Part shown: piece by piece, positions 50,439 through 59,456 of the stretch
Layout: every line of letters begins with the position of its first letter
How positions within the stretch are numbered: the stretch's first letter is position 1
Origin: Streptomyces sp. NBC_01217
GTDB lineage: Bacteria > Actinomycetota > Actinomycetes > Streptomycetales > Streptomycetaceae
DNA length: 64,000 bases
Direction: 5' to 3'
NCBI RefSeq assembly: GCF_035994185.1
Contig: NZ_CP108538.1
Span: 4,193,501 to 4,257,500 of the forward strand
The notes under the pieces: model-generated
Told to the model about the DNA's origin: nothing
Databases searched by the model: none
What the model saw: only the letters and a program-made list of their open reading frames with translations
Position numbers and translations under genes: made by a program

Positions 50439-50471
50439 GTGCGGGGCCGGACGGATCGTCCGGCCCCGCAC
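50439..50471. terminator. Hairpin terminator between convergent genes
   Basis: Perfect 14-bp arms GTGCGGGGCCGGAC (50439-50452) and GTCCGGCCCCGCAC (50458-50471), 5-nt loop, between the secreted propeller gene and the clamp paralogue. Confidence 0.85.
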
Positions 50472-50472
50472 C

Positions 50473-51603
50473 TCATATCAGCGGCTTCGCCGACATCAGC
50501 AGATGCTGGTGAGCGGGGTGCGAGGCATCCTCCCCCGCTGCGTCCTCCCCCGATGGCCGCCCCGTGACCATCGCGCGCTGCCCCGGCCCCAGCAGGTCGA
50601 ACTTGACCACGGGTGCGTCGAACGAGGCCAGGGCGTCCATCAGGTACGACGGGTTGAAGGCGACCGTCAGCTCAGCGGTGCCTTCCAGCACTGCGGGCAG
50701 ACGCTGGGAAGCGACGTCGTCCTCGTAACCGGCCTGCAGGAGCACCGAGTCGCCGGAGAAGGTCAGATGGAGCGGGCTGCCGCCCTCCGCGACCACGGAG
50801 ACGCGCTTGACGGCCTCGACCAGGGGCGCCCGGTCCGTGACCGCGGAGACGGGGTCGGCCAGGGCGAACAGCTTGTCGTGGCGCGGCAGTCGGCCGTCCA
50901 GCAGACGGACCGTCGTGCGCATCCCGGCCAGTTCGAAACCGACCGAGCCGTTGTCCAGCGCGAGTCGGACCATTCCGGAGCGGCCGAAGGAACGGGCGAT
51001 CTCGTTCATCCTGCGGGCGGAGACGACGACATCGGCCGAGACGCCATCCTTCGCGGGCTTCCACGCGAGCGTGCGTACCGCGAACCGGTAGCGGTCGGTG
51101 GCGGCGAGCGTCATCGTGTCGCCGTCGAGCGCCAGCCGGATGCCGGTCAGGGTCGGCAGCGTGTCGTCCCGGCCCGCCGCCACCGTCACATGGGCGACGG
51201 CCGCCGCGAACTCCTGCGCATCCACCGCGCCGAGCACCTCGGGCAGTGAAGGCAGCGCCGGGTAGTCGTCGAACGGCAGCACCGAGAGCCCGAAGCGGGC
51301 ACTGCCGCTCGTCAGGGAGAACCGTGAGACCTCGACCGCGCACTCCACGGCTCCCTCGGGCAGCACCCGGCAGACATCGAGCAGCCGGCGGCCCATGACC
51401 AGGGCCTTCCCGGCCCGTATGGTCTCCGCCTCCACCTCGATGCACGCGGACGCCTCGTAATCGAGGCCCGAGATACGCAACTGGCCGTCGGCCGCCTCCA
51501 GCAGCAGCCCGCCCAGCACGGGAACGGGCGAGCGCGTGGGCAGCACCCGGGCCGCCCAGGCCACGGCATCGGTCAGTGCGCTGCGCTCAATGCGGAACTC
51601 CAT
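50473..51603 (-). CDS. DNA polymerase III beta-clamp paralogue
   Basis: 376 aa, the length of DnaN. Three clamp domains are visible: MEFRIERSALTDAVAWAARVLPTRSPVPVLGGLLLEA, the middle DAQEFAAAVAHVTVAAGRDDTLPTLTGIRLALDGDTMTLAATDRYRFAVR, and the third RAPLVEAVKRVSVVAEGG ... VAFNPSYLMDAL. The C-terminus departs from the usual clamp ending PMR(L/M) with a long Ser/Ala/His insertion and SAKPLI. The housekeeping dnaN is expected near oriC; this is the extra clamp many Streptomyces carry. A damage-type promoter precedes it, so it may serve translesion or repair polymerases. Confidence 0.85.
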   Translation of the reverse strand: MEFRIERSALTDAVAWAARVLPTRSPVPVLGGLLLEAADGQLRISGLDYEASACIEVEAETIRAGKALVMGRRLLDVCRVLPEGAVECAVEVSRFSLTSGSARFGLSVLPFDDYPALPSLPEVLGAVDAQEFAAAVAHVTVAAGRDDTLPTLTGIRLALDGDTMTLAATDRYRFAVRTLAWKPAKDGVSADVVVSARRMNEIARSFGRSGMVRLALDNGSVGFELAGMRTTVRLLDGRLPRHDKLFALADPVSAVTDRAPLVEAVKRVSVVAEGGSPLHLTFSGDSVLLQAGYEDDVASQRLPAVLEGTAELTVAFNPSYLMDALASFDAPVVKFDLLGPGQRAMVTGRPSGEDAAGEDASHPAHQHLLMSAKPLI

Positions 51604-51654
51604 GGCGGCGGTCTCTCCCGGTCGTCTCTGGATCGCGATCGTGATCGTGATCCG

Positions 51655-51677
51655 ACACTAGGGGCCGCCACTGACAA
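51655..51677 (-). promoter_or_regulatory. PafBC-type DNA-damage promoter of the clamp paralogue
   Basis: Minus strand: TTGTCAGTG (51669-51677), 8 nt (51661-51668), TAGTGT (51655-51660). This is an exact match to the actinobacterial LexA/RecA-independent damage promoter TTGTCRGTG-N8-TAnnnT recognised with PafBC. Predicted start about 45 bp before the ATG at 51603. Confidence 0.75.
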
Positions 51678-51928
51678 CGGGAGTTCAGAAGAACGGCCGC
51701 GGCCGACGACAGCGGCCACCCCCGTGAGCCGCTGCCGTCGCCCCCGTGCCCCTCCCCCGAAGGGCGCCGCAACCGTGTTCGGACTGTAGGACTTCGGGTA
51801 GGCATCAGGAAGATTCAGTTCGCACTGTGTGGGCCGCCGGAGGTATCAGTCCGCACAGTCAAAACGGTATGATGCGCTCCGGTTTTTTTCGTGGGCTCCT
51901 TTGGCGGGAGCGCAGAGGCGGAGGATGT

Positions 51929-53428
51929 GTGCACGCGCGGGAACGGGCCGACGACGTACTACGGATGTACCGACTGGCCCGGTCCGGCGGTTCGCAGGAG
52001 CTCCTGCGCTGGGTGTCCGGCCGGGCGGAGGGCTGGGCCGGGCTGCTCGACGGGGACGGCACCGTCCTGCACGGTGTGACCCGCTCCGCGGACCGTATGG
52101 GCGCCGAGGCCGCCGCGCTGGCCACCGAGGGCGCGAAGGAGCTGGCGTCGCTCGGCGCGAGCTCGTTCGCGTTCGACCGGGGGCCGTACACCGCGCGGCT
52201 GTTCCCGCTGGGCGGCCCGCCCGACGCCGCCGCCCCGGTCCTCGCCGTCGTCGCCCCGCGCCCGTTGCCGGACGGGCTCCTTCCGCTGCTCTCCGACGTG
52301 GCGATGCCGCTGGCCATGTGCTGGGCCGCGGAGACCGTGGAGCGCAAGCGCCGCCGCGTCGATCTCGCGGAGTCCCGCAGCAGGGAAGCCGTACTGCATC
52401 TGCTCATGACGGGCCAGCTGTCGATAGCGCACCAGGTGGCGGGTGCCCTGAGGCCCACGCTGCCCGACCCCGTCCGGGTGTGTGTCGTGGAATGCCCGGG
52501 CGGGCGCCGGGACGAGGTGGCCCGGATCTGCACGGAGCTCTCGGCCGGGCGGTCCTGGATCGTGCGGTGTCCGGTGTACGCACGCCATCTGATCCTGGTC
52601 GTGCCGGCGGATCCGGACGCGGCCGAACAGCAACTTGGCCTGCGGGTCGCCGATGTGGTCGACGAGTGCGTGGTGGGGGCGAGCGAGGACGTACCGCTGT
52701 CCGACACGGCGACCGGATACCGCCAGGCGTTCCACGCCCTGGCCGTGGCCCGCGGGCTGCCGGGCCGCCATGCCTGCTTCGGTTCGGCGCCGGATGCCGC
52801 CCTGGTCGTCGGTGCGGCCGCCGCGCAGTGGGCGGACGCGCTGCTGCACCCCTTGCTCACGCATCTGCCGCGGCGCAGCCACGACCCGGGCAGCCAGGAG
52901 CTCGCGGCGACCCTCTCCTCCTGGCTCGCGTTCTCCTCGCACGCGACCCAGCATCTGAAGATCCACCGGAACACGCTGACCGCACGGCTGCGGCTGATCG
53001 GTGAGCTGCTCGGCCTCGATCTGCACCGGGTCGCCGATCAGGCCGCCCTCGACCTGGCCCTGCGTATCCGCGCCACGCCCACCACGCACCGGGCCGCCGA
53101 CCGGGACGAGGCGGCGTCCGAGCGGCCCCACCGGCTGGACGACATCCTGCGCGGCCCGGCGGTCCAGGAGTGGGCGGCCCGCCAACTGCGCCCGCTCACC
53201 GAGTCCGGCATCTCCGGCAGCACCACCGACCCACGGACGACGCTCCGCGCCTGGCTGGACTGCGAGGCCCAGCTCGGCCCGACGGCCGCCGCGTTGGGCA
53301 TCTCGGTGCCGGGAGTCCGCAAGCGCCTCACTCGCCTCGAATCGACGCTTCACCGCTCGCTGCTCCGGACGCCGAGCGCCCGTTACGACCTGTGGCTGGC
53401 CTTCCGGGCGCTGGATCTGGCGGGGTGA
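51929..53428 (+). CDS. PucR/CdaR-type helix-turn-helix regulator
   Basis: 499 aa from GTG 51929 (GGAGG 4 nt upstream); an open reading to 51746 lacks a usable signal. N-terminal sensory domain (LLRWVSGRAEGWAGLLDGDGTVLHG, GAF-like), a linker helix AAETVERKRRRVDLAESRSREAV, a GGDEF-like/CdaR middle, and the PucR C-terminal helix-turn-helix LSSWLAFSSHATQHLKIHRNTLTARLRLIGELLGLDL (about 355-395). Exceptionally, a second such module follows about 50 residues later: TLRAWLDCEAQLGPTAAALGISVPGVRKRL. Both keep the core sequence. Target genes are unknown; the clamp gene and chitinase are neighbours but not clearly linked. Confidence 0.8.
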   Translation: MHARERADDVLRMYRLARSGGSQELLRWVSGRAEGWAGLLDGDGTVLHGVTRSADRMGAEAAALATEGAKELASLGASSFAFDRGPYTARLFPLGGPPDAAAPVLAVVAPRPLPDGLLPLLSDVAMPLAMCWAAETVERKRRRVDLAESRSREAVLHLLMTGQLSIAHQVAGALRPTLPDPVRVCVVECPGGRRDEVARICTELSAGRSWIVRCPVYARHLILVVPADPDAAEQQLGLRVADVVDECVVGASEDVPLSDTATGYRQAFHALAVARGLPGRHACFGSAPDAALVVGAAAAQWADALLHPLLTHLPRRSHDPGSQELAATLSSWLAFSSHATQHLKIHRNTLTARLRLIGELLGLDLHRVADQAALDLALRIRATPTTHRAADRDEAASERPHRLDDILRGPAVQEWAARQLRPLTESGISGSTTDPRTTLRAWLDCEAQLGPTAAALGISVPGVRKRLTRLESTLHRSLLRTPSARYDLWLAFRALDLAG

Positions 53429-53435
53429 ACCGAAA

Positions 53436-53475
53436 ACGGTGGGCATGTCCGGCCGGGGCCGGGCACGCCCACCGT
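53436..53475. terminator. Hairpin between PucR gene and chitinase gene
   Basis: Arms ACGGTGGGC (53436-53444) and GCCCACCGT (53467-53475) with further GGCC pairing inside, in the 73-bp gap between the convergent genes. Confidence 0.65.
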
Positions 53476-53501
53476 CGGGTGGGGGATCTGCGGAGTACGG
53501 G

Positions 53502-54383
53502 TCAGCAGCTCAGGTTGGAGCCGGGGGTGGTGCCGAGGATCTGGACGAACGCCCGGTAGCGGTCGATGCGGCTCTGGACCTGGGCCGGGTTGCCGCCGTT
53601 GCACTCCAGGGAACCGTTGATGGAGCGGATGGTCTCGCCGAATCCGGCGCCGTTCACCATGGCGTTGTGGGCGGTCATGGTGCCGGGGCCGTTCTGGGTG
53701 TTCCAGTACCAGAGGCCGGTCTTCCAGGCGACCGAGGCGTTCTGCTCGACGAGGTAGGGGTTGCCCAGCAGGTCGATACCGAGGGCGTCACCGGCGGCCT
53801 TGTAGTTGAAGTTCCAGCTGAGCTGGATCGGACCACGGCCGTAGTACGCGGCCTGGCCGGCCGGGCAGCCGTAGGGCTGGCTGCTGTCGCAGTAGTGCGG
53901 GTAGTTGGCCGTGTTCTGCTCGACCACGTACACCAGACCGCCCGTCTCGTGGCTGACGTTGGCGAGGAACGCCGCCGCCTCCTGGCGCTTGACGGTGTCG
54001 CTGCCGGTGTTCGCGAAGCCCGGGTAGGCGCTGAGGGCCGCCGTCAGTCCGCTGTAGGTGTAGAACGAATTCCGGTTCGGGAACATCTGGTTGAACTGCG
54101 CCTCGCTGACGACGAAGCCGGACGGAGTGCCCGGGTCCGTACCGCCGCCGCAGCTGCCCTGGTCCGCCCAGACGTCGGAGCTGCCGGGGGTCTCGTTCTG
54201 GGTCCACCACTTGGCGGTCCAGTTGTGTCCGTTGTAGGAGGCCGATCCGCCGCCGGTGTAGACGGACGAGGAGTTCCAGGGTGCCGCGCAGGCGGCTGCC
54301 GCGGCGGTGGTGGCGGGGAGGATGACGACCATCGCGAGGACCGCGCCCAGCGCGGTCAGCAGGCCCATGATGCGTCTGATCAC
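53502..54383 (-). CDS. Secreted GH19 chitinase with N-terminal CBM5/12
   Basis: 293 aa from GTG 54383 (AAGGAG 8 nt upstream). Sec signal peptide (MGLLTALGAVLAMVVILPATTAAAAA), then a carbohydrate-binding module with the Trp-rich CAAPWNSSSVYTGGGSASYNGHNWTAKWW and DVWADQGSC, a short GGTDPGTPS linker and the GH19 catalytic domain: FLANVSHETGG (catalytic Glu), YYGRGPIQLSWNFNY, GLWYWNTQNGPGTMTAHNAM. Six cysteines for disulfides. It hydrolyses chitin by the inverting mechanism, as Streptomyces ChiF/ChiG. Two DasR-like boxes overlap a TTGACA in its upstream region. Confidence 0.95.
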   Translation of the reverse strand: MIRRIMGLLTALGAVLAMVVILPATTAAAAACAAPWNSSSVYTGGGSASYNGHNWTAKWWTQNETPGSSDVWADQGSCGGGTDPGTPSGFVVSEAQFNQMFPNRNSFYTYSGLTAALSAYPGFANTGSDTVKRQEAAAFLANVSHETGGLVYVVEQNTANYPHYCDSSQPYGCPAGQAAYYGRGPIQLSWNFNYKAAGDALGIDLLGNPYLVEQNASVAWKTGLWYWNTQNGPGTMTAHNAMVNGAGFGETIRSINGSLECNGGNPAQVQSRIDRYRAFVQILGTTPGSNLSC

Positions 54384-54460
54384 GTGATCACTCCTTCGGC
54401 GCGGCGCACCGAGCTGGGCGGTGCGCCGCCATGGGGGGTTGACGGCCACTCAAGCGCCGT

Positions 54461-54488
54461 TGGTCTGGACCTGTCAAGGTCTAGACCA
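54461..54488 (-). promoter_or_regulatory. Paired chitinase/DasR boxes in promoter
   Basis: On the minus strand TGGTCTAGACCT (54477-54488) and AGGTCCAGACCA (54461-54472) lie on both sides of TTGACA (54472-54477). They match the GlcNAc-responsive dre site ACTGGTCTAGACCA(G/C)T and the 12-bp repeats of Streptomyces chitinase promoters. DasR binding should give repression relieved by GlcN-6-P. Confidence 0.8.
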
Positions 54489-54857
54489 ACGCCGGAAACT
54501 CTTCGCATCGGAGCATGTGCGGGCGGTCCCGTCCCCCATGCGCACCTTCGAACCCGCCCCCAACAGGAGTGATTCCGGAACGAGTTCATCCGGATCATGG
54601 GCCGCACCGCGGGAGGGGCCGAAGGTAAAACCTTCCGGCCCGTCCAGCATGCGGAACGCCGGACACATTGTGGACGCGCGGGCGAACGGCTGGCGAACGT
54701 CGGCCGACGGAACCGGCATTGCGCCCACAACTCCCCCACGCCGCCCATACGGTGACCCGAACTGCAGACCGAACCCGCACCAGCCGCCGCACGTACACGC
54801 GTCCAGCGAGGTCCGACAGGGGCCGGTGAGCTCCAACGAGGGGAGTGCGAGGAAGCC
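54489..54857. other. Divergent intergenic region, chitinase to PstS-like gene
   Basis: About 370 bp with no supported gene. It should hold the promoter of the plus-strand PstS-like gene; GAGGGGAGTGCGAGG just before 54858 is its ribosome-binding site. No other repeat or palindrome stood out beyond the DasR boxes at its left edge. Confidence 0.5.
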
Positions 54858-56387
54858 GTGGAGTGGTTCAGCGCCGAGAACGTCGTGGCCGTGGCGACCG
54901 CCGTACTGGGCGTCCTGGCCTCGGTCGGAGTGCTCTGGTACGAGCGCCGGGTGCCCCGCCGCAAGCACATCGGCTACCGGGTCCAGATGGACACCCCGAT
55001 CGGCAGCGACGTCAGCCAGGGCCGGGCCAATGTGCGGCTCGGACTCTTCAGCGAGACACCGGACATGGCCGATGCCACGCTCGTCCTGCTCCGCATCGAG
55101 AACGACGGTTCGCAGTCCATCGCCGACAACGACTACACGGGACGTGAACTGCATGGGCTGACCGTGGAGTTCACCGGCCGCACGGTCCGCGGCATCGCGG
55201 TCACCCAGGCATCCGGCGCCGACCATCTGATGGAGCACTTCACCCCCGCGGGCGGAATGCGCCACAGCGGTCCGCTCATCCGGCTGCCGCGCGTACCGCT
55301 CAACCGGGGCGAACACTTCAAGCTGCTGGTGCTCCTCACCGGGGCCACCGTGGACAGCCCGATCAGGATCACCGGCGGCATCCGGGACGGCGAGGTGACA
55401 CCGAACCGCGCCGCCCGCCCCGACGACAAGCCGCCGCTCTTCGGCCGGGCCGCCCGGCTGATCACCGTGGCCCTGACCGTCTGCGTCGTCACGCTCGCCT
55501 CGATCATCCTGATACGCGACGACACCCCGCCCCCGATCGGCTGCGCCCGGGGCTCCCTGACGGTGACCGGTTCCACCGCCTTCGCGCCGGTCGTACGGGA
55601 GCTGGCGAAGAAGTACGAGAAGGAGTGCGAGGGCTCCACCGTCACCGTGGACGCGCACGGCAGCAACGCCGGGATACGGGAGCTCGGCGAACGGGGGGCC
55701 GAGGCCGGCAAGTCCGGCTCACCCGCCCTGATCGCCCTGTCCGACGGCCCCAAGCCGGATGGCTTCCCGCAGCTGCGCGAGAACCGGGTCGCCGTCTCGC
55801 TCTTCCACCTCGTCGTCAACGACAAGGTGCAGCTGAAGAACCTGACCCTCGCCGACATCCGTCGGATCTACAGCGGCGACATCCGTAACTGGGAGGTGCT
55901 CGGCGGACCCGACCTGCCCGTCCTGCTGGTCAGCCGGGACGCCAACTCCGGCACCCGCGAGGTCTTCCAGCGCCGTGTGCTCGACCGCAACGAACCCGCC
56001 CAGTCCTCCCGCGACTGCGCCACGAAGGATGACACCCGGGCCCCGGTCGTCCGCTGCGAACTCGACTCCACCGAACAGGTCCTGTCCACCGTCGCCCGGC
56101 TCGACGGCGCGATCGGCTACAGCGAACTGCGCGCCGGGACCGTGCTGTCGGGGGCGCACCAGGTCGCCATCGACTCCACCGTCCCGTCCGTCGACACGAT
56201 CGGCTCCAGTACCTACCCGTACCGGGAGATCGAGTACGCCTACACCTACGGCCAGCCGCCCGCCGACTCGCTGGCCTCCAGCTTCCTGGGCTATCTGAGC
56301 CGGGGCAACGGCCAGGACGTGATCCGCACGCACGGGCATCTGCCGTGCGCGACGCCGAAGGGGCTGCGGATCTGCGGCGAGGACTGA
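54858..56387 (+). CDS. Membrane-anchored PstS-like substrate-binding protein
   Basis: 509 aa, GTG start. TM1 NVVAVATAVLGVLASVGVLWY (~8-28), an Ig-like ~150-residue domain (VLLRIENDGSQSIADNDYTG, LNRGEHFKLLVLLTGATVD), TM2 AARLITVALTVCVVTLASIILI (~193-215), then an ABC-type phosphate-binding-like domain: LTVTGSTAFAPVVRELAKKYE, TVDAHGSNAGIRELGE, ALSDGPKPDG, FHLVVNDKVQLKNLTLADIRRIYSGDIRNW, and SRDANSGTREVFQ. The latter pattern (GSTAF ... ANSGTR) is the PstS phosphate pocket. No pst transport genes are near, so it may be a receptor or scavenger rather than part of PstSCAB. Confidence 0.75.
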   Translation: MEWFSAENVVAVATAVLGVLASVGVLWYERRVPRRKHIGYRVQMDTPIGSDVSQGRANVRLGLFSETPDMADATLVLLRIENDGSQSIADNDYTGRELHGLTVEFTGRTVRGIAVTQASGADHLMEHFTPAGGMRHSGPLIRLPRVPLNRGEHFKLLVLLTGATVDSPIRITGGIRDGEVTPNRAARPDDKPPLFGRAARLITVALTVCVVTLASIILIRDDTPPPIGCARGSLTVTGSTAFAPVVRELAKKYEKECEGSTVTVDAHGSNAGIRELGERGAEAGKSGSPALIALSDGPKPDGFPQLRENRVAVSLFHLVVNDKVQLKNLTLADIRRIYSGDIRNWEVLGGPDLPVLLVSRDANSGTREVFQRRVLDRNEPAQSSRDCATKDDTRAPVVRCELDSTEQVLSTVARLDGAIGYSELRAGTVLSGAHQVAIDSTVPSVDTIGSSTYPYREIEYAYTYGQPPADSLASSFLGYLSRGNGQDVIRTHGHLPCATPKGLRICGED

Positions 56388-56390
56388 ACG

Positions 56391-56437
56391 CGCGGAGGGG
56401 GGCCGGGGCGGCTGTTGCGCCCCGGCCCCCCTCCGCG
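56391..56437. terminator. Strong bidirectional hairpin terminator
   Basis: Perfect 20-bp arms beginning CGCGGAGGGG (56391-56410 and 56418-56437) with a 7-nt loop, just after the PstS-like stop and 11 bp before the end of purA. Confidence 0.9.
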
Positions 56438-56447
56438 TTGTCCCGTC

Positions 56448-57731
56448 CTACAGGAACGAGTTGATCTCGATGGTCTCGGTGCGGCCGGGGCCGACACCGA
56501 TCGCGGAGATCGGGGCGCCGGACATCTCCTCCAGCGCCTTCACGTACGCCTGCGCGTTCTTCGGCAGATCGTCGAAGGTCTTGGCCTTCGTGATGTCCTC
56601 GGACCAGCCCGGCAGCATCTCGTAGACCGGCTTCGCGTGGTGGAAGTCGGTCTGGCTGTAGGGGAGCTCCTCGACGCGCTTGCCGTCGATCTCGTACGCG
56701 ACGCACACCGGGATCTGCTCCCAGCCGGTCAGCACGTCCAGCTTGGTGAGGAAGAAGTCGGTGAGGCCGTTGACCCGGGTCGCGTACCGGGCGATCACCG
56801 CGTCGAACCAGCCGCAGCGACGGTCGCGGCCGGTGGTGACACCGCGCTCGCCACCGATGCGGCGCAGCGCCTCGCCGTCCTCGTCGAGCAGCTCCGTCGG
56901 GAACGGACCGGCACCGACGCGCGTGGTGTACGCCTTGAGGATGCCGATGACCCGGCTGATCTTCGTCGGGCCCACGCCGGCACCGGTGCAGGCGCCGCCC
57001 GCGGTCGGGTTCGACGAGGTGACGAAGGGGTACGTGCCGTGGTCGACGTCGAGCAGCGTGCCCTGACCGCCCTCGAAGAGGACGACCTTGCCCTCGTCGA
57101 TGGCGTTGTTCAGGATGAGCGTCGTGTCGGCGACGTACGGCTTGATCTGCTCCGCGTACTGGAGCATCTCCTCGACGATCTTGCCGGACTCGATGGCGCG
57201 GCGGTTGAAGACCTTGGCGAGGAGCTGGTTCTTCTGCTCCAGGGCCGCCTCGACCTTCTGCTCCAGGATCGACTCGTCGTAGAGGTCCTGGACGCGGATG
57301 CCCACACGGTTGATCTTGTCGGCGTACGTCGGGCCGATGCCGCGGCCGGTCGTGCCGATCTTGCGCTTGCCGAGGAACCGTTCCGTCACCTTGTCGACGG
57401 TGACGTTGTACGGGGTGATCAAATGGGCATTACCGCTGATCAGCAGCTTGGACGTGTCCACGCCGCGATCGTTCAGCCCACTCAGCTCGGAGAGCAGGAC
57501 AGCCGGGTCGACGACGACACCGTTTCCGATGACCGGGGTACACCCCGGCGAAAGGATTCCGGAGGGGAGGAGATGCAGTGCGTACTTCTGGTCGCCGACG
57601 ACCACCGTGTGGCCGGCATTGTTGCCGCCTTGGTAGCGCACCACATAGTCCACGGATCCACCGAGGAGGTCGGTGGCCTTTCCCTTGCCCTCGTCACCCC
57701 ACTGAGCACCGAGCAGCACAAGTGCGGGCAC
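56448..57731 (-). CDS. purA: Adenylosuccinate synthetase
   Basis: 427 aa. Makes adenylosuccinate from IMP and aspartate with GTP, first committed step to AMP. N-terminal P-loop [20 protein letters not shown] (7-26), [11 protein letters not shown] loop [23 protein letters not shown] and C-terminal [17 protein letters not shown] with the GTP base specificity region. All standard. GTG start at 57731. Its 5' region (to 57917) contains an imperfect hairpin and the start of the divergent kinase-like gene. Confidence 0.95.
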   Translation of the reverse strand: MPALVLLGAQWGDEGKGKATDLLGGSVDYVVRYQGGNNAGHTVVVGDQKYALHLLPSGILSPGCTPVIGNGVVVDPAVLLSELSGLNDRGVDTSKLLISGNAHLITPYNVTVDKVTERFLGKRKIGTTGRGIGPTYADKINRVGIRVQDLYDESILEQKVEAALEQKNQLLAKVFNRRAIESGKIVEEMLQYAEQIKPYVADTTLILNNAIDEGKVVLFEGGQGTLLDVDHGTYPFVTSSNPTAGGACTGAGVGPTKISRVIGILKAYTTRVGAGPFPTELLDEDGEALRRIGGERGVTTGRDRRCGWFDAVIARYATRVNGLTDFFLTKLDVLTGWEQIPVCVAYEIDGKRVEELPYSQTDFHHAKPVYEMLPGWSEDITKAKTFDDLPKNAQAYVKALEEMSGAPISAIGVGPGRTETIEINSFL

Positions 57732-57855
57732 AGGCGTACACCCCTTCCGGGCGGGGCATGTCCAAGGTCAGGGGGCGTACGTAAACGTCGTACATGCCGT
57801 ACGACGATGTACGACAAGGCCTGAACCGTCGAACCGGGTGCCCCGGAATAGACGA

Positions 57856-57883
57856 AGCCCCTGGCGCAATAGCGCAAGGGGCT
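57856..57883. promoter_or_regulatory. Imperfect hairpin in the purA upstream region
   Basis: AGCCCCTGGCGC (57856-57867) and GCGCAAGGGGCT (57872-57883) pair with one mismatch around AATA. It lies in the 186-bp divergent region between purA and the DAGK-like gene; a leader structure or binding site is possible. Nothing else was seen there. Confidence 0.4.
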
Positions 57884-57917
57884 CTTGCACCAAGATGCTA
57901 CCCGAGGAAGGACCGAG

Positions 57918-58775
57918 GTGTCGGCTGCCCAGCCCCCCGGCGACGGTGCGCACCAGCTGCTGGTGGTCATCGACCCGGTAGCCCGCCGGACCGACGGCGA
58001 GTCCGTCCGTATCGCGAAGGACGTGCTGAGCGCCGGTTCGCACGCCAAGATCTGCCTGCCGGACGGGCCCGAGGAGTTCGCGCGGGCCCTGTCCCGCCGG
58101 GGCGGGAGACGTCCGGTGGTGGTCGGCGACGACCGGGCGCTGCGGCGGGCGGTGGCCCTGCTGCACCGGGAGCGCGAGCCCGCCGACGCCGCGCTCGCGC
58201 TGATCCCGGTCGGCACCGCGGCCGGGCTGGAGCTCGCCCATTCGCTCGGCGTGCCCCTGGGCGCGGTGGCGGCGGCGCGCACGGCGCTGGACGGCGCCGT
58301 GCGCAGGCTCGACCTGCTGGTCGACGACAGCGACGGCATCGTCCTGGGAGCGCTCCACATCCCGGCCCTGAGCGCGCTGCCGCGCGCGGCAGCCGCCCAC
58401 ACGGGGGTCACGGCGGTCTGGGACACCTGCCGCTCCCTGGTCCGCACCCTGGTGCGCCCCACCCCGCCCGCACCCCCCGCCCCGGCGCGCACGCACCGCC
58501 TGCGGGTCGAGGCGGACGGCGTCCTGCTGAACGACCTGGACCGCCCGGTCGAGTCGGTGACGGTGACCTCCCAGGGCGGCGACGGCGGCCTCGCGGAGGT
58601 GGTGATCCGCCCCGCGTCGTGCGAACCGGTCACGGCGGAGGCCAAGGCCGTCACGGTCTCGGGCGCGGACTTCCGCTACCGCGCGGACATACAGATCGGC
58701 GGCCCGGTCCGCACGAGGACATGGACGGTACGGGCGGGGGCCTGGGGACTGATGCTGCCGGTGGGCGAGGCGTAG
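57918..58775 (+). CDS. Diacylglycerol-kinase-like protein
   Basis: 285 aa from GTG 57918 (GAGGAAGGA upstream). DAGK catalytic-like fold: LLVVIDPVARRTDGESVRIAK, VVVGDDRALRRAVALLHRE, and AALALIPVGTAAGLELAHSLGVP where active enzymes have GTxNDxA. GTAAGLE lacks the usual Asn-Asp, so ATP binding may be altered. Such proteins phosphorylate lipids or are inactive relatives. Divergent from purA, as in other Streptomyces by memory. Confidence 0.75.
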   Translation: MSAAQPPGDGAHQLLVVIDPVARRTDGESVRIAKDVLSAGSHAKICLPDGPEEFARALSRRGGRRPVVVGDDRALRRAVALLHREREPADAALALIPVGTAAGLELAHSLGVPLGAVAAARTALDGAVRRLDLLVDDSDGIVLGALHIPALSALPRAAAAHTGVTAVWDTCRSLVRTLVRPTPPAPPAPARTHRLRVEADGVLLNDLDRPVESVTVTSQGGDGGLAEVVIRPASCEPVTAEAKAVTVSGADFRYRADIQIGGPVRTRTWTVRAGAWGLMLPVGEA

Positions 58776-58860
58776 CCTGCGGCGGCAGCTGCGTCCGGCG
58801 GAGGTGCGGGCGGCGCCCCTGGTGGCGGGGCTGAGGGAGTGAGCGCGGCGGGCCGGGCCG

Positions 58861-59391
58861 TCAGGCCTGGCCGGGGGCGTCGGGCGTCGGGAGGTCGAGG
58901 GTTTTGCGGTGTTCGTGCCAGCGGTCCATCATTCCGACCAGCTCCGACTGCACGAACTCGAAGAACGCCGCCGTTTCGGCCAGGCGGGCGCCGGCCGGGG
59001 TGTGTTCGCCCAGGGTGCGGGCGCCGTCCTTGAGGGTGTTCTCCCAGCGGGTGAGCACCCGGTCACGCTGGGTGAAGGTGGTGTACCAGACCTCGTCGTG
59101 CAGGCGGTAGCGGTCGCGGCGCGAGCCCGGGTCGCGTTCGCGGCCGACCATGCTGACCTGCGTGAGGTAATTGATCGCGCCGGACACGGCCGCCGGGCTG
59201 ATCCGGAGCGCCAGGGCCAGCTCGGCGGAGGTCATCGACGCGTCGTCGTCCACGAGGAGCGCGGCGAAGACGCGGGACGCCATCCGCTGCATCCCCGCCT
59301 CCGTCATGTCCGAGGCGAACCGCTCCACGAATCGCGACACGGCCTCCGCGTCCCGCCCGTCGCGCGTGCTCTGTTCCGTTTCGCTGGTCAT
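58861..59391 (-). CDS. MarR/GbsR-like transcriptional regulator
   Basis: 176 aa. Winged helix-turn-helix in the middle: RVFAALLVDDDASMTSAELALALRISPAAVSGAINYLTQVSMVGRERDPGSRRDRYRLHDEVWYTTF; long helices flank it for dimerization. The GbsR-type lies divergent from the ABC exporter (101-bp gap), the usual arrangement for a local repressor induced by the transporter's substrate. The likely operator area overlaps the exporter promoter. Confidence 0.8.
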   Translation of the reverse strand: MTSETEQSTRDGRDAEAVSRFVERFASDMTEAGMQRMASRVFAALLVDDDASMTSAELALALRISPAAVSGAINYLTQVSMVGRERDPGSRRDRYRLHDEVWYTTFTQRDRVLTRWENTLKDGARTLGEHTPAGARLAETAAFFEFVQSELVGMMDRWHEHRKTLDLPTPDAPGQA

Positions 59392-59456
59392 GACCCGATC
59401 GTCTCCCCTGATTCGCCGGCTCCCGCCGCGCTCGCAAGTTTATACGCTTCCTTAAC

